Notes: generated by a model from the sequence alone, not told the origin. A stretch of DNA of 64,000 bases from P52-10 sp041397365 (GCA_041397365.1 JAWKWT010000007.1:213661-277660), one strand, 5' to 3'; positions 1 through 8,848 are shown, counted from the first letter of the stretch. Made by a program: numbers and translations.

Positions 1-710
1 TTCTCGAAAGGCGCGAATGGCGAGCCGGCGCTGCTCTCGCCGGACGATGCGCGCACGCTGTTCCACGAATTCGGCCATGGCCTGCACGGCCTGTTGTCGA
101 ACGTCGTCTATCCCTCGCTTTCCGGCACCAGCGTCTTTACCGATTTCGTCGAGCTGCCGTCGCAGCTTTACGAGCATTGGCAGGAGCAGCCGCAGGTGCT
201 GCGGCAGTTCGCCCGCCACTACAAGACCGGTGAGCCGCTGCCCGACGATCTCCTCCAGCGTTTCCTCGCCGCGCGGAAATTCAACCAGGGTTTCGCGACG
301 GTCGAATACGTCTCGAATGCGCTGATCGACCTGGAGTTTCATTCGCAGCCCGCGGCCGTGAAAGCAGGACGTCCGCGCCCACGTTCGAGAAGAAGAACTC
401 GACAAGATCGGCATGCCCGAGGAAATCGCGCTGCGGCACCGGCCGACGGTTCGGCCACATCTTCTCGGGCGACCATTATGCGGCCGGCTATTACAGCTAT
501 ATGTGGTCCGAGGTGATGGACGCCGGCGCCGCTGGCGCATTCGAGGAAACCGGCGACATTTTCGATCCCAAAGTCGCCAGGCGTCTGCATGACGACATCT
601 ACTCGTCCGGCGGATCGCGCGATCCCGAAGACGCTTATGTTGCGTTTCGCGGCCGAGCGCCCGAGCCGGAGGCGCTGCTGCGCCGCCGCGGACTGCTCGA
701 CGCCGCCTGA
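1..710 (+). pseudogene. M3 family oligopeptidase/peptidyl-dipeptidase, C-terminal part, two frameshifts
   Basis: The window opens inside a zinc peptidase of family M3 (Dcp/OpdA type), which cleaves short peptides in the cytoplasm. The M3 zinc motif HEFGHGLH is read from about base 64, followed by the conserved core that ends in FNQGFATVEYVSNALIDLEFH. The frame then changes twice: between about 350 and 367, and between about 445 and 450. Correcting both restores the family sequence (KIGMPEEIALRHR, then GHIFSGDHYAAGYYSYMWSEV) down to the TGA at 708-710. The upstream part is outside the window. The two changes may be sequencing errors or true inactivation. It lies 14 bases before the DUF1007 gene on the same strand. 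Family assignment is firm; the exact substrate class is not. Confidence 0.85.
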
Positions 711-724
711 AAGAGGGATCGACC

Positions 725-1369
725 ATGCGCCGACTGATCCGCTATTTTGCCGGATGTCTTCCGATGATCGCCGCGCTTGTGCTCTGGATTTCCCCTGCGC
801 TGGCGCATCCGCATGTGTGGGTCACCTCCACCAGCGAGGTAATGTATGGCGCGGATGGCGCAATCACCGGCATCCGTCACTCGTGGCGGTTCGACGACAT
901 GTTCTCGACCTATGCGCTTCAGGACATCGAGCCGAAGACCAAGGGCGTCTACACCCGCGAGGAGCTCGCGCCGCTGGCGCAGATCAATGTCGACTCGCTG
1001 CGCGAGTTCGATTTCTTCACCTTCGCCCGCACCGGCAAGAGCGCGCCGAAGGAGGCGTTTCTGGACCCGGTCGATTACTTCCTCGAATTTAAGGACGGCG
1101 CGCTGATCCTGAACTTCACGCTGCCGTTCAAGTCGCCGGTGAAGGCCAAGCAATTGGCGATCGAAATCTACGATCCGACCTATTTCGTTGGCTTCGATCT
1201 GGCGCCGGAGGCGATCAAGCTGGTCGGCGCTCCCGCCGGCTGCAAGACGGATGTGCAGCGCCCGGACAAGCCATCGCAAGCGCCGCTGAGCGAGTCCTTC
1301 TTCGAAAGCGGGGCGAACGGCAATTACGGCGCGATGTTCTCCAACCGGATGACGGTGAGCTGCTCGTGA
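725..1369 (+). CDS. DUF1007 family periplasmic protein
   Basis: 214-residue exported protein. Residues 1-27 form a signal peptide (basic MRRLIR start, hydrophobic core, cleavage after LALA) followed by HPHVWV, the histidine-containing start typical of mature DUF1007 proteins. Members of this family are usually encoded beside NicO/RcnA-type nickel-cobalt exporters. Here its TGA overlaps the GTG start of exactly such an exporter (1366-1369), which implies translational coupling. The likely role is periplasmic assistance to metal export; this is inferred from context, since the biochemical function of the family is not established. Confidence 0.85.
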   Translation: MRRLIRYFAGCLPMIAALVLWISPALAHPHVWVTSTSEVMYGADGAITGIRHSWRFDDMFSTYALQDIEPKTKGVYTREELAPLAQINVDSLREFDFFTFARTGKSAPKEAFLDPVDYFLEFKDGALILNFTLPFKSPVKAKQLAIEIYDPTYFVGFDLAPEAIKLVGAPAGCKTDVQRPDKPSQAPLSESFFESGANGNYGAMFSNRMTVSCS

Positions 1370-2475
1370 CGGACATGCCTGTTTCACGCCGTCTCGCGCT
1401 GTTCGTCTGCGCCGTTGCGGCCATCATGGCGCTGGACGGCGCGCTGCATCTTTTGGCCGCGCAGGTGACGCCGTTCGGCGGACGACCGGGCGCGGCGGCA
1501 CCGCCGGCCGACACCGGCATCATCGGCTGGATTCTGGCGAAGCAGGCCGAGTTCTATCGCGCGATGTCCTCCACCATCCGCGCCGCGAAAACCGACGGCT
1601 CCGCGTTCTGGACGCTGCTCGGAATCTCCTTCGCCTATGGCGTGTTCCATGCGGCGGGGCCGGGTCACGGCAAGGCGGTGATTTCGTCGTACCTGATCGC
1701 CAATGAGGAAACCGCGCGGCGCGGCATCGTGCTGTCGTTCGTCTCGGCGCTGTTGCAGGCGCTGGTGGCGGTGCTGATCGTCGGCATCGGCGCGTGGCTG
1801 CTCGGCGCAACCGCGCGAACGCTGTGCAGCACCGAGCGCATCATCGAGATCGTCAGCTACGGCCTGATCGCGCTGCTCGGCGCGTGGCTGGTGTTCACCA
1901 AGGGACGCGGGCTGTTGCGCGCGTTGCCATGGTCGTTCGCCGCGCCGCAGCCGACGCCGGTTGCGGTGGCCGCCGGCGGGCACGACCACAACCATCATGA
2001 GCATCATCACCACGATCACGCCCATCACGGCCACGATCATCACCACCAAGGCCACGATCATCATGACCATGGTCACGTCCATGACGAGCATTGCGGCCAC
2101 AATCACGGCCCGTCGCCGAGCGAACTCGCCGGTCCCGGCGGCTGGACGCGCGGGCTGAGCGCGATCTTCGCGGTCGGCCTGCGGCCTTGTTCCGGCGCGA
2201 TCCTGGTGCTGGTGTTCGCGCTGGCGCAGGGACTTTTCCTCGCCGGAGTTGCCGCGACCTTCGTCATGGGGCTCGGGACGGCGCTGACGGTCGCGACCAT
2301 CGCCGTGATCGCGGTGAGCGCGAAGGGGCTGGCGCGGCGGCTGTCGGCCGGCGGCGACGGGCGCGGCGCGATCGTGGTGCGCGCGATGGAATTCGGCGCG
2401 GCCTGCGCCGTCCTGTTTCTTGGGGCGGGGCTTCTGCTCGGCTATCTGGCTGCGGAGCGCACCGTCTGTTTCTGA
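1366..2475 (+). CDS. NicO/RcnA-type nickel/cobalt exporter with His-rich loop
   Basis: 369-residue inner membrane protein of the NicO family. It has an N-terminal transmembrane segment, the family motif FHAAGPGHGKAVISSYL at about residues 94-110, several more membrane spans, and a central cytoplasmic or periplasmic loop at about residues 205-248 that is about half histidine (runs such as HHEHHHHDHAHHGHDHHH). Such loops bind Ni2+ or Co2+. The second family motif lies after the loop (FAVGLRPCSGAILVLVFAL). The start is GTG, overlapping the stop of the DUF1007 gene. Export of nickel or cobalt is the family role; metal preference cannot be read from sequence. Confidence 0.88.
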   Translation: MTDMPVSRRLALFVCAVAAIMALDGALHLLAAQVTPFGGRPGAAAPPADTGIIGWILAKQAEFYRAMSSTIRAAKTDGSAFWTLLGISFAYGVFHAAGPGHGKAVISSYLIANEETARRGIVLSFVSALLQALVAVLIVGIGAWLLGATARTLCSTERIIEIVSYGLIALLGAWLVFTKGRGLLRALPWSFAAPQPTPVAVAAGGHDHNHHEHHHHDHAHHGHDHHHQGHDHHDHGHVHDEHCGHNHGPSPSELAGPGGWTRGLSAIFAVGLRPCSGAILVLVFALAQGLFLAGVAATFVMGLGTALTVATIAVIAVSAKGLARRLSAGGDGRGAIVVRAMEFGAACAVLFLGAGLLLGYLAAERTVCF

Positions 2476-2508
2476 CGTGCCCGGCTTCGGAATGAATGGA
2501 GACCAAGC

Positions 2509-2922
2509 TTGCGGAAATCTTTCGGTTTGATTGCTTGCATCACGGCCTGCGTCGCCTCGATGGTGCTTGTCGATGCGAAGCAATCTTTTGCGCAGGAGAC
2601 GTTCCCGTTCAGCTCCGAGCTGATGCTCGATGCCGCACCGATGCGCGGCTCCAAGCGGATTCCGAATCTCGAAATCGGCCGCAATGGCGAGGTCATCATC
2701 GAATTGTGGTGCAAGGGCGCGCGCGGACAGTTTTCGGTCGCGGGCGAGACCGTGGTGTTCGTTCCGGGGCCGGTCGAGGATCGCGGCTGTCCGGCGGACC
2801 GGGCGGCGGCCGACGATGCGCTGCTCGCGACACTGGCCGAGGCGACCACCTGGCGGCGGCAGGGCGACACACTCGTTCTCAACGGTTCGCGCCCGTTGCG
2901 CTTCCGGCTGAACGCGAACTGA
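2509..2922 (+). CDS. exported hypothetical protein, possibly META/HslJ-like
   Basis: 137-residue secreted protein starting at TTG, with GGAGA seven bases upstream. Residues 1-29 are a signal peptide ending SFA, cleaved before QETFPFSSEL. The rest contains a core (NLEIGRNGEVIIELWCKGARGQF, then DTLVLNGSRPLRFRL) that resembles the small beta-sheet META/HslJ domain, with two cysteines that could pair. The similarity is weak and I do not assign a function. It follows the NicO gene by 33 bases and probably belongs to the same transcript. Confidence 0.65.
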   Translation: MRKSFGLIACITACVASMVLVDAKQSFAQETFPFSSELMLDAAPMRGSKRIPNLEIGRNGEVIIELWCKGARGQFSVAGETVVFVPGPVEDRGCPADRAAADDALLATLAEATTWRRQGDTLVLNGSRPLRFRLNAN

Positions 2923-2944
2923 AATGGGCGATGACTCTTTTTAG

Positions 2945-2991
2945 AGCATGATCTGATCCGAAAACCGGTTCCCACTTTTCGGGATCATGCT
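2945..2991. repeat. palindromic intergenic repeat, family A
   Basis: Arms AGCATGATC (2945-2953) and GATCATGCT (2983-2991) flank the inner sequence TGATCCGAAAACCGGTTCCC plus ACTTTTCGG. This is the dispersed palindromic unit seen in many copies in Bradyrhizobium- and Rhodopseudomonas-like genomes. Its right arm contains the stop codon of the convergent oxidoreductase gene. Confidence 0.8.
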
Positions 2992-4523
2992 TTAAGGATG
3001 ATATCCGCGCAGGCTTGTCCGGCCTGGATCGCGCCGTTGTAGCCGCCGAAGCCGGCATAGGACGAGGCGAGATAGAGCCCGTCGATGACGGTGTCCGGAA
3101 CGCGGTCGCCGTTGCCGGTTGCTGCGGGCGGGTGCGGCGCGAAGCCATAGGCCGCGCCGTTCGGCGCGTTGAGATAACTCACCATCGAACTCGCAGTGTT
3201 GAGCGACGAGGCGACGATCGCCGCCTTCAGCCCCGGATAGGTCCGGTCGAGATAATCGATCAGGGCGTGCTGCCAGCGTTCGCGCTTGGCGGTGTAGACC
3301 GGGCGCTCGACGCCGCTCCAGTTGTCGAGGCGATCGGTGCCGACGGCGGAGATGATGTAAGGCGGCGCGGGAATGCCGGAGTCGATCGCGGCATAATTGA
3401 CGATCGAAAGCGGCGGCATTCGCCCACCCGGCTCGCCGGCCATCAGCGTCGTTCCGTGCGCATAATCGGCGAGGCTGCTCATCCAGTCGGGAAGAAGCTG
3501 CGTCGAATAGCTGCTCAGGCCGAATTCGGCCGGCGGCTGTGAAACCCCGAGCGTCAGCGCGAACAGCGACACCGAGGACGCACGCGCCGCATAGCTTTCG
3601 CGCAGCGTCGCGCCTTGCGCCTCCGGCAGCAGCGTCGCGGCGATGCCGGGCGCGGCGTTGCTGATGATGAGATCGGCCTCGACCGTCTGCGGATCGCCGC
3701 CTGCCTTGGCGATATGCGTGACCGAACTTGCGCGCCCCGTCGCATCGACGCCGATGCCGGTGACGACGCGGCGCAGCGCGACCGCGCAGCCTTCGCTGCG
3801 GAGAACGATCCGCGCCAGCGCACTCGACAGCCGCTGCGAGCCGGTCTTCACGTAGCGCCCGCCGCTTTGCAGGTAGCCGCCTTGCGCGGCGGCGAAAAAG
3901 ATCCACCACAGCGAGGCGGGATCGTCATGATAATGCCAGAGGTTTCCCGCCAGCGCGCATTTGACGGCTTCGTTGTCGCCGAAGGCTTGCGTGAAGCGTT
4001 GCGCCAGCGACAGGTCCCAGCCCTGGATATCGGGCAGGGCCGCCTTCAAGGCGTCGAGATCGTGTCGCGCGTTGGCGAAGCCGCCCGCTTGCGACAGTTT
4101 CCCGATTGCGCCTGCGATCGCTTCCATTTCGCCGAGAACGGCTTCGATGCCTTCGCGCGCCTTGGGGAATTGCTGCGTCAGTGTTTTTCGCGCGGCGTCG
4201 AAGCCGGGCGGCAGGCTGAAGGGCGAGGAGAGTGGGCCGCCGCGCACCTCGAACACCGGGCCTGTCGGCACCCATTCCACCTTGTCCAGCACGCCCGCGC
4301 GGGCGAGCGCGCGGTGCTTCGGGTCCCGCGCATCCTCGGGGCCGCTGGTGGTGTGCAGCGAGGCTTCGATGAAAAGATCGCCGGCCTTGTAGCTCGACGC
4401 CGCGCCGCCGACCGAATTGCCGCGCTCGATCACCAGCACCTTGCGGCCTTCGCGCGCAAGAATCGCGGCCGCCGTCAATCCACCGAGCCCGGCCCCGATC
4501 ACCACGACATCGTAGCGCGCCAT
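2985..4523 (-). CDS. NAD(P)/FAD-dependent oxidoreductase, phytoene dehydrogenase-like
   Basis: 512-residue flavoprotein of the CrtI/retinol saturase type. The N-terminus is a dinucleotide-binding fold (VVVIGAGLGGLTAAAILAREG at residues 6-26) followed by the ERGNSVGGAA acidic/GG motif; the C-terminus has the FAD-closing stretch GLYLASSYAGFGGYNGAIQAG. The family performs desaturation or saturation on isoprenoid substrates, but no other carotenoid genes are near, so the substrate is unknown. The TGA stop falls inside the palindromic repeat, so the last residues (LKA) are encoded by repeat DNA. It is a single gene, convergent with the exported-protein gene to the left. Confidence 0.82.
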   Translation of the reverse strand: MARYDVVVIGAGLGGLTAAAILAREGRKVLVIERGNSVGGAASSYKAGDLFIEASLHTTSGPEDARDPKHRALARAGVLDKVEWVPTGPVFEVRGGPLSSPFSLPPGFDAARKTLTQQFPKAREGIEAVLGEMEAIAGAIGKLSQAGGFANARHDLDALKAALPDIQGWDLSLAQRFTQAFGDNEAVKCALAGNLWHYHDDPASLWWIFFAAAQGGYLQSGGRYVKTGSQRLSSALARIVLRSEGCAVALRRVVTGIGVDATGRASSVTHIAKAGGDPQTVEADLIISNAAPGIAATLLPEAQGATLRESYAARASSVSLFALTLGVSQPPAEFGLSSYSTQLLPDWMSSLADYAHGTTLMAGEPGGRMPPLSIVNYAAIDSGIPAPPYIISAVGTDRLDNWSGVERPVYTAKRERWQHALIDYLDRTYPGLKAAIVASSLNTASSMVSYLNAPNGAAYGFAPHPPAATGNGDRVPDTVIDGLYLASSYAGFGGYNGAIQAGQACADIILKA

Positions 4524-4609
4524 GCAGCGTCAACCTTCCATGGATGGGATGCGAACGGTCCCGTTCATGACCAGCGGCGCGGGTGAAGTCAATTGCCGTT
4601 GGCGCGGCG

Positions 4610-5806
4610 CTATTTCCACGCCGTCGTTTCGCTGTCCCAGCGCTGCGCCTTGAACGCGGCCGCGAGGCCGGCGAGCATCTGCCCATCGTTTGGCGACAGA
4701 CTTTCCTCGTCATTGCCGCCGGCGTTTTCGCCGATGAGGAGTTTCGGGCCCGCCTGCTCGTCCACGGTTTCGATCGCGGGACTGCCGGCCCACAGCAACA
4801 GATGCTCGGACGCGTCGGGCCGGTCGGCCGCGACCATCACGACGACGGAGATGTTCTCGGTCAATCCGAGGCCGGGCAGAACGCCGCTCGGCCGCTTGAG
4901 ATTGACGGTCAGTTCGCCGGTCGTGTCGTTCCACTTGGAGCCGACCAGTGTCGCGGACAGAGACTTCGCCAGATTGTCGGTGACGGCCTGCGTGACCTTC
5001 GCGCGGTCGATCTTGCCGGCCTCGCGCCACGGACCGGCCGGGAAGCGGATGGTCCGCTCCATGTCCATATTGCCATCGGTCCAGCCGGCGACGACGACGC
5101 CGGGCTTGCCGCGAAGCGCGGCGAGCGTGGCCTGCGCGCGCTCCGGATCGACCGTGAGGCGCAGAACCTGTTCGCCGGAACGCAGTTCCGCGCAGGAGGC
5201 GATCAGCCCGAAAAGCGCGACCTGGATATTCTCGCCGCGCAGCGTTTTGACGAAATCGAGCACCGCCGCGCGCTTCACCTTCACGGAAAGAGCTTCGGGC
5301 GACACCGAGGTGAAAGCCGCAGGCGAGGTTTCGAGCGTGTCGTCGATGGTCTGCTGCTCGTTGTATTCGCGCTCGCTCATGTTGGTCATCTCGGTCGAGG
5401 TGACCGCATGCGAGGTCTTGCCGACCACGATTGCGCCGGTGATATCGACCGTCTTGCCGTTCGGCTTGCGGGTCAGGTTGACCGAAACCGGCAGCTTGTC
5501 GTCCTGGCTCTGCGTGGTTCCCGACATTTTGTCGCCGCTGACGGCGAGGTCGAGCGCGAAGCGGTCGGTCCGCTCAGGATTGCCCGGAGTGGGGAAGCAC
5601 ACGTCGAGGTTCATGGCCGTCACCCGGCCGCTCTGACGGGTTTCCTTCAGGATGACATCGGCGCGATCATCCATCAGGCCGGTGAGATAGGTGAAGTAGC
5701 GGATTTCGGGACCGGACGGCGCTTTGGCCTTGGCTTGCGCATGAGCGTGCGGGGCGCTCAGGGCCGACACCGCAAGGATCGTCAGGAGAGAGGCGAGCGC
5801 GCGCAT
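4610..5806 (-). CDS. conserved exported protein of unknown function
   Basis: 398-residue protein with a clear signal peptide (residues 1-23, ending HAHAQA). I recognise no domain. The mature part is a mixed alpha/beta sequence with two apparent halves: one speaks of a cysteine-containing segment (NLDVCFPTPG) near residue 70, and a second around residues 230-330 has the look of a repeated lipid- or ligand-binding fold. The C-terminus is acidic. It is a single gene between groEL and the oxidoreductase, on the same strand as both. Periplasmic location is supported by the signal peptide only. Confidence 0.7.
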   Translation of the reverse strand: MRALASLLTILAVSALSAPHAHAQAKAKAPSGPEIRYFTYLTGLMDDRADVILKETRQSGRVTAMNLDVCFPTPGNPERTDRFALDLAVSGDKMSGTTQSQDDKLPVSVNLTRKPNGKTVDITGAIVVGKTSHAVTSTEMTNMSEREYNEQQTIDDTLETSPAAFTSVSPEALSVKVKRAAVLDFVKTLRGENIQVALFGLIASCAELRSGEQVLRLTVDPERAQATLAALRGKPGVVVAGWTDGNMDMERTIRFPAGPWREAGKIDRAKVTQAVTDNLAKSLSATLVGSKWNDTTGELTVNLKRPSGVLPGLGLTENISVVVMVAADRPDASEHLLLWAGSPAIETVDEQAGPKLLIGENAGGNDEESLSPNDGQMLAGLAAAFKAQRWDSETTAWK

Positions 5807-5887
5807 AGGAATTTCCGTTCACCAAATCATTTCCACTAATCTACAGACGGCGATGCCGTCGCGATACGTGGAAACGGCAGGCTGCGA

Positions 5888-5917
5888 CCAAAAAGAAAGC
5901 CGCCCGGAGGCGGCTTT
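5888..5917 (-). terminator. rho-independent terminator of groEL
   Basis: Stem AAAGCCGCC/GGCGGCTTT (5896-5904 and 5909-5917) with a four-base loop. Read on the minus strand it is followed by CTTTTTGG (5888-5895), giving a U-tract. It lies 38 bases beyond the groEL stop codon. Confidence 0.85.
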
Positions 5918-5955
5918 CGATCGATTGACTGGAATGTGATGAAGCGTGCGCGGGC

Positions 5956-7602
5956 TTAGAAGCCCATGCCGCCCATTCCTCCCATGCCGCCGCCCGGCGG
6001 CATCATCGGAGGCGCCGCTTCACGCGGCAGCTCGGCGACCATGGCCTCGGTCGTCACCAGCAGGCCGGCGACGGAGGCCGCGTCCTGAAGTGCGGTGCGC
6101 ACTACCTTGGCCGGGTCGATGATACCCTTGGCGACCATGTCGACATACTCCTCGTTCTGGGCGTCGAAGCCGAAGGTTTCGCCCTTGTTGTCGAGGATCT
6201 TGCCGACGACGATCGAGCCTTCGACACCGGCGTTCTCGGCGATCTGGCGCAGCGGAGCTTCCAGCGCCTTCAGCACGATGTTGATGCCGGCCTGGACGTC
6301 GTCATTGTCGTTGCTGAGCTTGCCGACGGCCTTCTTGGCGCGCAGCAGAGCCGTGCCGCCGCCGGGGACGATGCCTTCCTGCACCGCCGCGCGCGTGGCG
6401 TTCAGCGCGTCCTCGACGCGATCCTTCTTTTCCTTCACCTCGACCTCGGTCGCGCCGCCGACCTTGATGACCGCAACGCCGCCGGCGAGCTTGGCCAAAC
6501 GCTCCTGGAGCTTCTCGCGGTCGTAGTCCGAGGTGGTCTCCTCGATCTGCGCCTTGATCTGGCCGACGCGCGCCTCGATGGCCGCCTTCTTGCCGGCGCC
6601 GTTGACGATGGTGGTGTTCTCCTTGTCGATCACCACTTTCTTGGCGCGGCCAAGCATGTTGACGGTCACGCTCTCCAGCTTGATGCCAAGCTCTTCGGAG
6701 ATGAGCTGGCCGCCGGTGAGGATCGCGAGGTCTTCCAGCATCGCCTTGCGGCGGTCGCCGAAGCCGGGTGCCTTGACGGCCGCGACCTTGAGGCCGCCGC
6801 GCAGGCGGTTGACAACGAGGGTGGCCAGCGCCTCGCCCTCGACGTCCTCGGCGACGATCAGCAGCGGACGGCCGGATTGAACCACGGCTTCGAGCACCGG
6901 CAGCATCGCCTGCAAGCCCGACAGCTTCGATTCATGCAGCAGGATGTAGGCGTCTTCGAGTTCCGCCGTCATCTTCTCCGCATTGGTGATGAAGTAAGGC
7001 GACAGATAGCCGCGGTCGAACTTCATGCCCTCGACGATATCGACCTCGGTGTCGAGGGACTTCGCTTCCTCGACGGTGATGACGCCTTCATTGCCGACCT
7101 TCTGCATCGCCTGCGCGATCATCTTGCCGATATTGGCGTCGCCGTTGGACGAAATGGTTCCGACCTGGGCCACTTCCGCCGACGAGCTGACGGCCTTGGC
7201 GCGCTTCTGGATGTCCTTGACGACGGCGGCGACCGCGATGTCGATGCCGCGCTTCAGGTCCATCGGGTTCATGCCGGCGGCAACCGACTTCGCGCCTTCG
7301 CGCACGATCGCCTGCGCCAGAACGGTGGCGGTGGTGGTGCCGTCGCCGGCCGTGTCGTTGGTCTTGGACGCGACCTCGCGCAGCATCTGCGCGCCCATGT
7401 TCTCGAACTTGTCCTCAAGCTCGATTTCCTTGGCGACGGAAACGCCGTCCTTGGTGATGCGGGGGGCGCCGAACGAGCGGTCGATGACGACGTTGCGGCC
7501 CTTCGGGCCGAGCGTCACCTTGACGGCGTTGGCGAGAATATCGACGCCGCGCAGCATGCGGTCGCGGGCGTCGCCCGAGAATTTCACGTCTTTGGCTGAC
7601 AT
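5956..7602 (-). CDS. groL: chaperonin GroEL
   Basis: 548-residue 60-kDa chaperonin, the usual family length. It forms the double-ring folding chamber in the cytoplasm and hydrolyses ATP with the GroES lid. Seen directly: start MSAKDVKFSGDARDRML, the ATP-binding GDGTTTATVLAQ stretch near residue 86, NPMDLKRGID, and the flexible C-terminal GGM tail (GGGMGGMGGMGF). It lies 82 bases downstream of groES on the same strand and ends before a strong terminator, so it is transcribed from the CIRCE-controlled groES promoter. The methionine/glycine tail and length indicate a full-function housekeeping type. Confidence 0.98.
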   Translation of the reverse strand: MSAKDVKFSGDARDRMLRGVDILANAVKVTLGPKGRNVVIDRSFGAPRITKDGVSVAKEIELEDKFENMGAQMLREVASKTNDTAGDGTTTATVLAQAIVREGAKSVAAGMNPMDLKRGIDIAVAAVVKDIQKRAKAVSSSAEVAQVGTISSNGDANIGKMIAQAMQKVGNEGVITVEEAKSLDTEVDIVEGMKFDRGYLSPYFITNAEKMTAELEDAYILLHESKLSGLQAMLPVLEAVVQSGRPLLIVAEDVEGEALATLVVNRLRGGLKVAAVKAPGFGDRRKAMLEDLAILTGGQLISEELGIKLESVTVNMLGRAKKVVIDKENTTIVNGAGKKAAIEARVGQIKAQIEETTSDYDREKLQERLAKLAGGVAVIKVGGATEVEVKEKKDRVEDALNATRAAVQEGIVPGGGTALLRAKKAVGKLSNDNDDVQAGINIVLKALEAPLRQIAENAGVEGSIVVGKILDNKGETFGFDAQNEEYVDMVAKGIIDPAKVVRTALQDAASVAGLLVTTEAMVAELPREAAPPMMPPGGGMGGMGGMGF

Positions 7603-7684
7603 TTTTGAATCCTAGATTGCAAAGGGGAAAACGCGAACCACCGGGAGGAGCCCGGCGGTGACACCGAACGAGTCGCGCGTGCGA

Positions 7685-7981
7685 TCAGCTCAGCACGCCC
7701 ATGATGTCGGACTCCTTCATGATGAGGAGTTCCTCGCCATCGAGCTTGACCTCGGTTCCCGACCATTTGCCGAACAAAACCTTGTCGCCAGCCTTGATGT
7801 CGATCGGGATCAGCTTGCCCGTCTCGTCGCGGCCGCCGGGGCCGACGGCGACGACCTGTCCCTGCGAGGGCTTTTCCTTGGCGGAGTCCGGAATGATGAT
7901 GCCGCCCGCCGTCTTCGCCTCGGCGTCGATGCGCTTGACGACGACACGATCATGAAGCGGACGAAATTTCGTCTTGGCCAT
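7685..7981 (-). CDS. groES: co-chaperonin GroES
   Basis: 98-residue co-chaperonin that caps the GroEL chamber. The family start FRPLHDRVVVKRID and the mobile-loop region EAKTAGGIIIPDSAKEKPSQG are present, as is the C-terminal ESDIMGVL. It is the first gene of a groES-groEL operon. A CIRCE operator and a heat-shock-like promoter lie 68-133 bases upstream of its ATG, so repression by HrcA with possible sigma-32 input is expected. Confidence 0.98.
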   Translation of the reverse strand: MAKTKFRPLHDRVVVKRIDAEAKTAGGIIIPDSAKEKPSQGQVVAVGPGGRDETGKLIPIDIKAGDKVLFGKWSGTEVKLDGEELLIMKESDIMGVLS

Positions 7982-8048
7982 AGTTTCCTCACTGAGACGT
8001 TGAATATAAGCGATATGCGGGCGATTGGCCGGGCCGGCCGGATCACCC

Positions 8049-8075
8049 TTAGCAATCTTTCATCAAGAGTGCTAA
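8049..8075 (-). promoter_or_regulatory. CIRCE operator (HrcA site)
   Basis: TTAGCAATC - nine bases - GAGTGCTAA matches the CIRCE consensus TTAGCACTC-N9-GAGTGCTAA with a single mismatch. It sits in the groES leader just downstream of the predicted transcription start, where bound HrcA blocks transcription until heat shock. Confidence 0.93.
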
Positions 8076-8085
8076 ACCGGCAGCG

Positions 8086-8114
8086 GACATATGGCCTGCA
8101 TCTGTTTCTGTCAA
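8086..8114 (-). promoter_or_regulatory. groESL promoter
   Basis: On the minus strand TTGACA (8109-8114) is followed after 17 bases by TATGTC (8086-8091). The wider context CTTGAC...CATATGT also fits the alphaproteobacterial heat-shock promoter (CTTGAC-N17-CYTATNT) with one deviation. The expected start site lies just before the CIRCE operator. Confidence 0.75.
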
Positions 8115-8276
8115 GCAAACGGGGTTAAAGCCTTGGTGAGGCCGATATCGCATGCTTCGGAAGCCAGCCGTTTCACGCGGCTTCATCTTGCGGCGGCTGT
8201 TCCATCCGTCGCGCGGGGGTTAGTGCTTGCAACGGGACGCGCGCACGTTCAGACTTTGATCCTGGGGATATAGTTG

Positions 8277-8798
8277 ATGGCCACTTCGAAATTTGCCCGC
8301 ACGCTCGCGACCTCCGTGATGATCGCGGCCGGCGGCGCGCTGCTGTCCGGCTGCGGCGGCGGCATCAATATGGGCGGCATGTTCGGCGGGGCGTCGTCGC
8401 CGCCACCTCCGGATCCGCCGGCGGCGGAGCTTCCCGCCAGCATTCGCGCCGATGAGATCGTCGGGCGCTGGGGGCTCGCCGCCTACCACAAGCCGGAGGA
8501 TCGCGCCCGCACGGAGGCGGCCGCGCGCAACCAGTGCCGCCAGCCTTACGTCATCAATGCCGGCGCGACCGGGGGCGTCATCATGCATCTGGCCGACGAG
8601 GCGCAGCCGCAGGAACTTCGCTTGAAGGGCGGTCCGGGCGGCAAGAACTATATCGGCCCGCCAGGGCCGGGCGGCGGCGAGCAGGATCGCGAGATCATTT
8701 CCTTCGACGGACGGGTGATGCAGACGCGCTTCGTCGATCGCGACGCCAACAACCGCTACGGCACGATGGTCTATGTCCGCTGCGCGCCGCGCGCCTGA
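8277..8798 (+). CDS. putative lipoprotein
   Basis: 173-residue protein with a lipoprotein signal peptide: a hydrophobic stretch, then LLSGC with the lipobox cysteine near residue 27, followed by a glycine-rich spacer and a proline-rich linker (SSPPPPDPPAAE). The C-terminal domain (about residues 60-173) begins EIVGRWGLAAYHK and has conserved-looking cysteines (NQC, VRC); this resembles small envelope lipoproteins common in Rhizobiales, but I know no function. ATG at 8277 is chosen over the in-frame TTG at 8274; GGGGAT lies upstream. It faces cheZ across a shared terminator region. Confidence 0.75.
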   Translation: MATSKFARTLATSVMIAAGGALLSGCGGGINMGGMFGGASSPPPPDPPAAELPASIRADEIVGRWGLAAYHKPEDRARTEAAARNQCRQPYVINAGATGGVIMHLADEAQPQELRLKGGPGGKNYIGPPGPGGGEQDREIISFDGRVMQTRFVDRDANNRYGTMVYVRCAPRA

Positions 8799-8821
8799 CT
8801 GTTCGAGTCAGCAACGCATGC

Positions 8822-8848
8822 GAAAACGGCCGGCATGAAGCCGGCCGT
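8822..8848 (-). terminator. rho-independent terminator after cheZ
   Basis: Stem ACGGCCGGC/GCCGGCCGT (8826-8834 and 8840-8848), loop ATGAA. On the minus strand the stem runs into TTTTCG, a short U-tract. It lies between the convergent lipoprotein and cheZ genes and may serve both. Confidence 0.7.
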
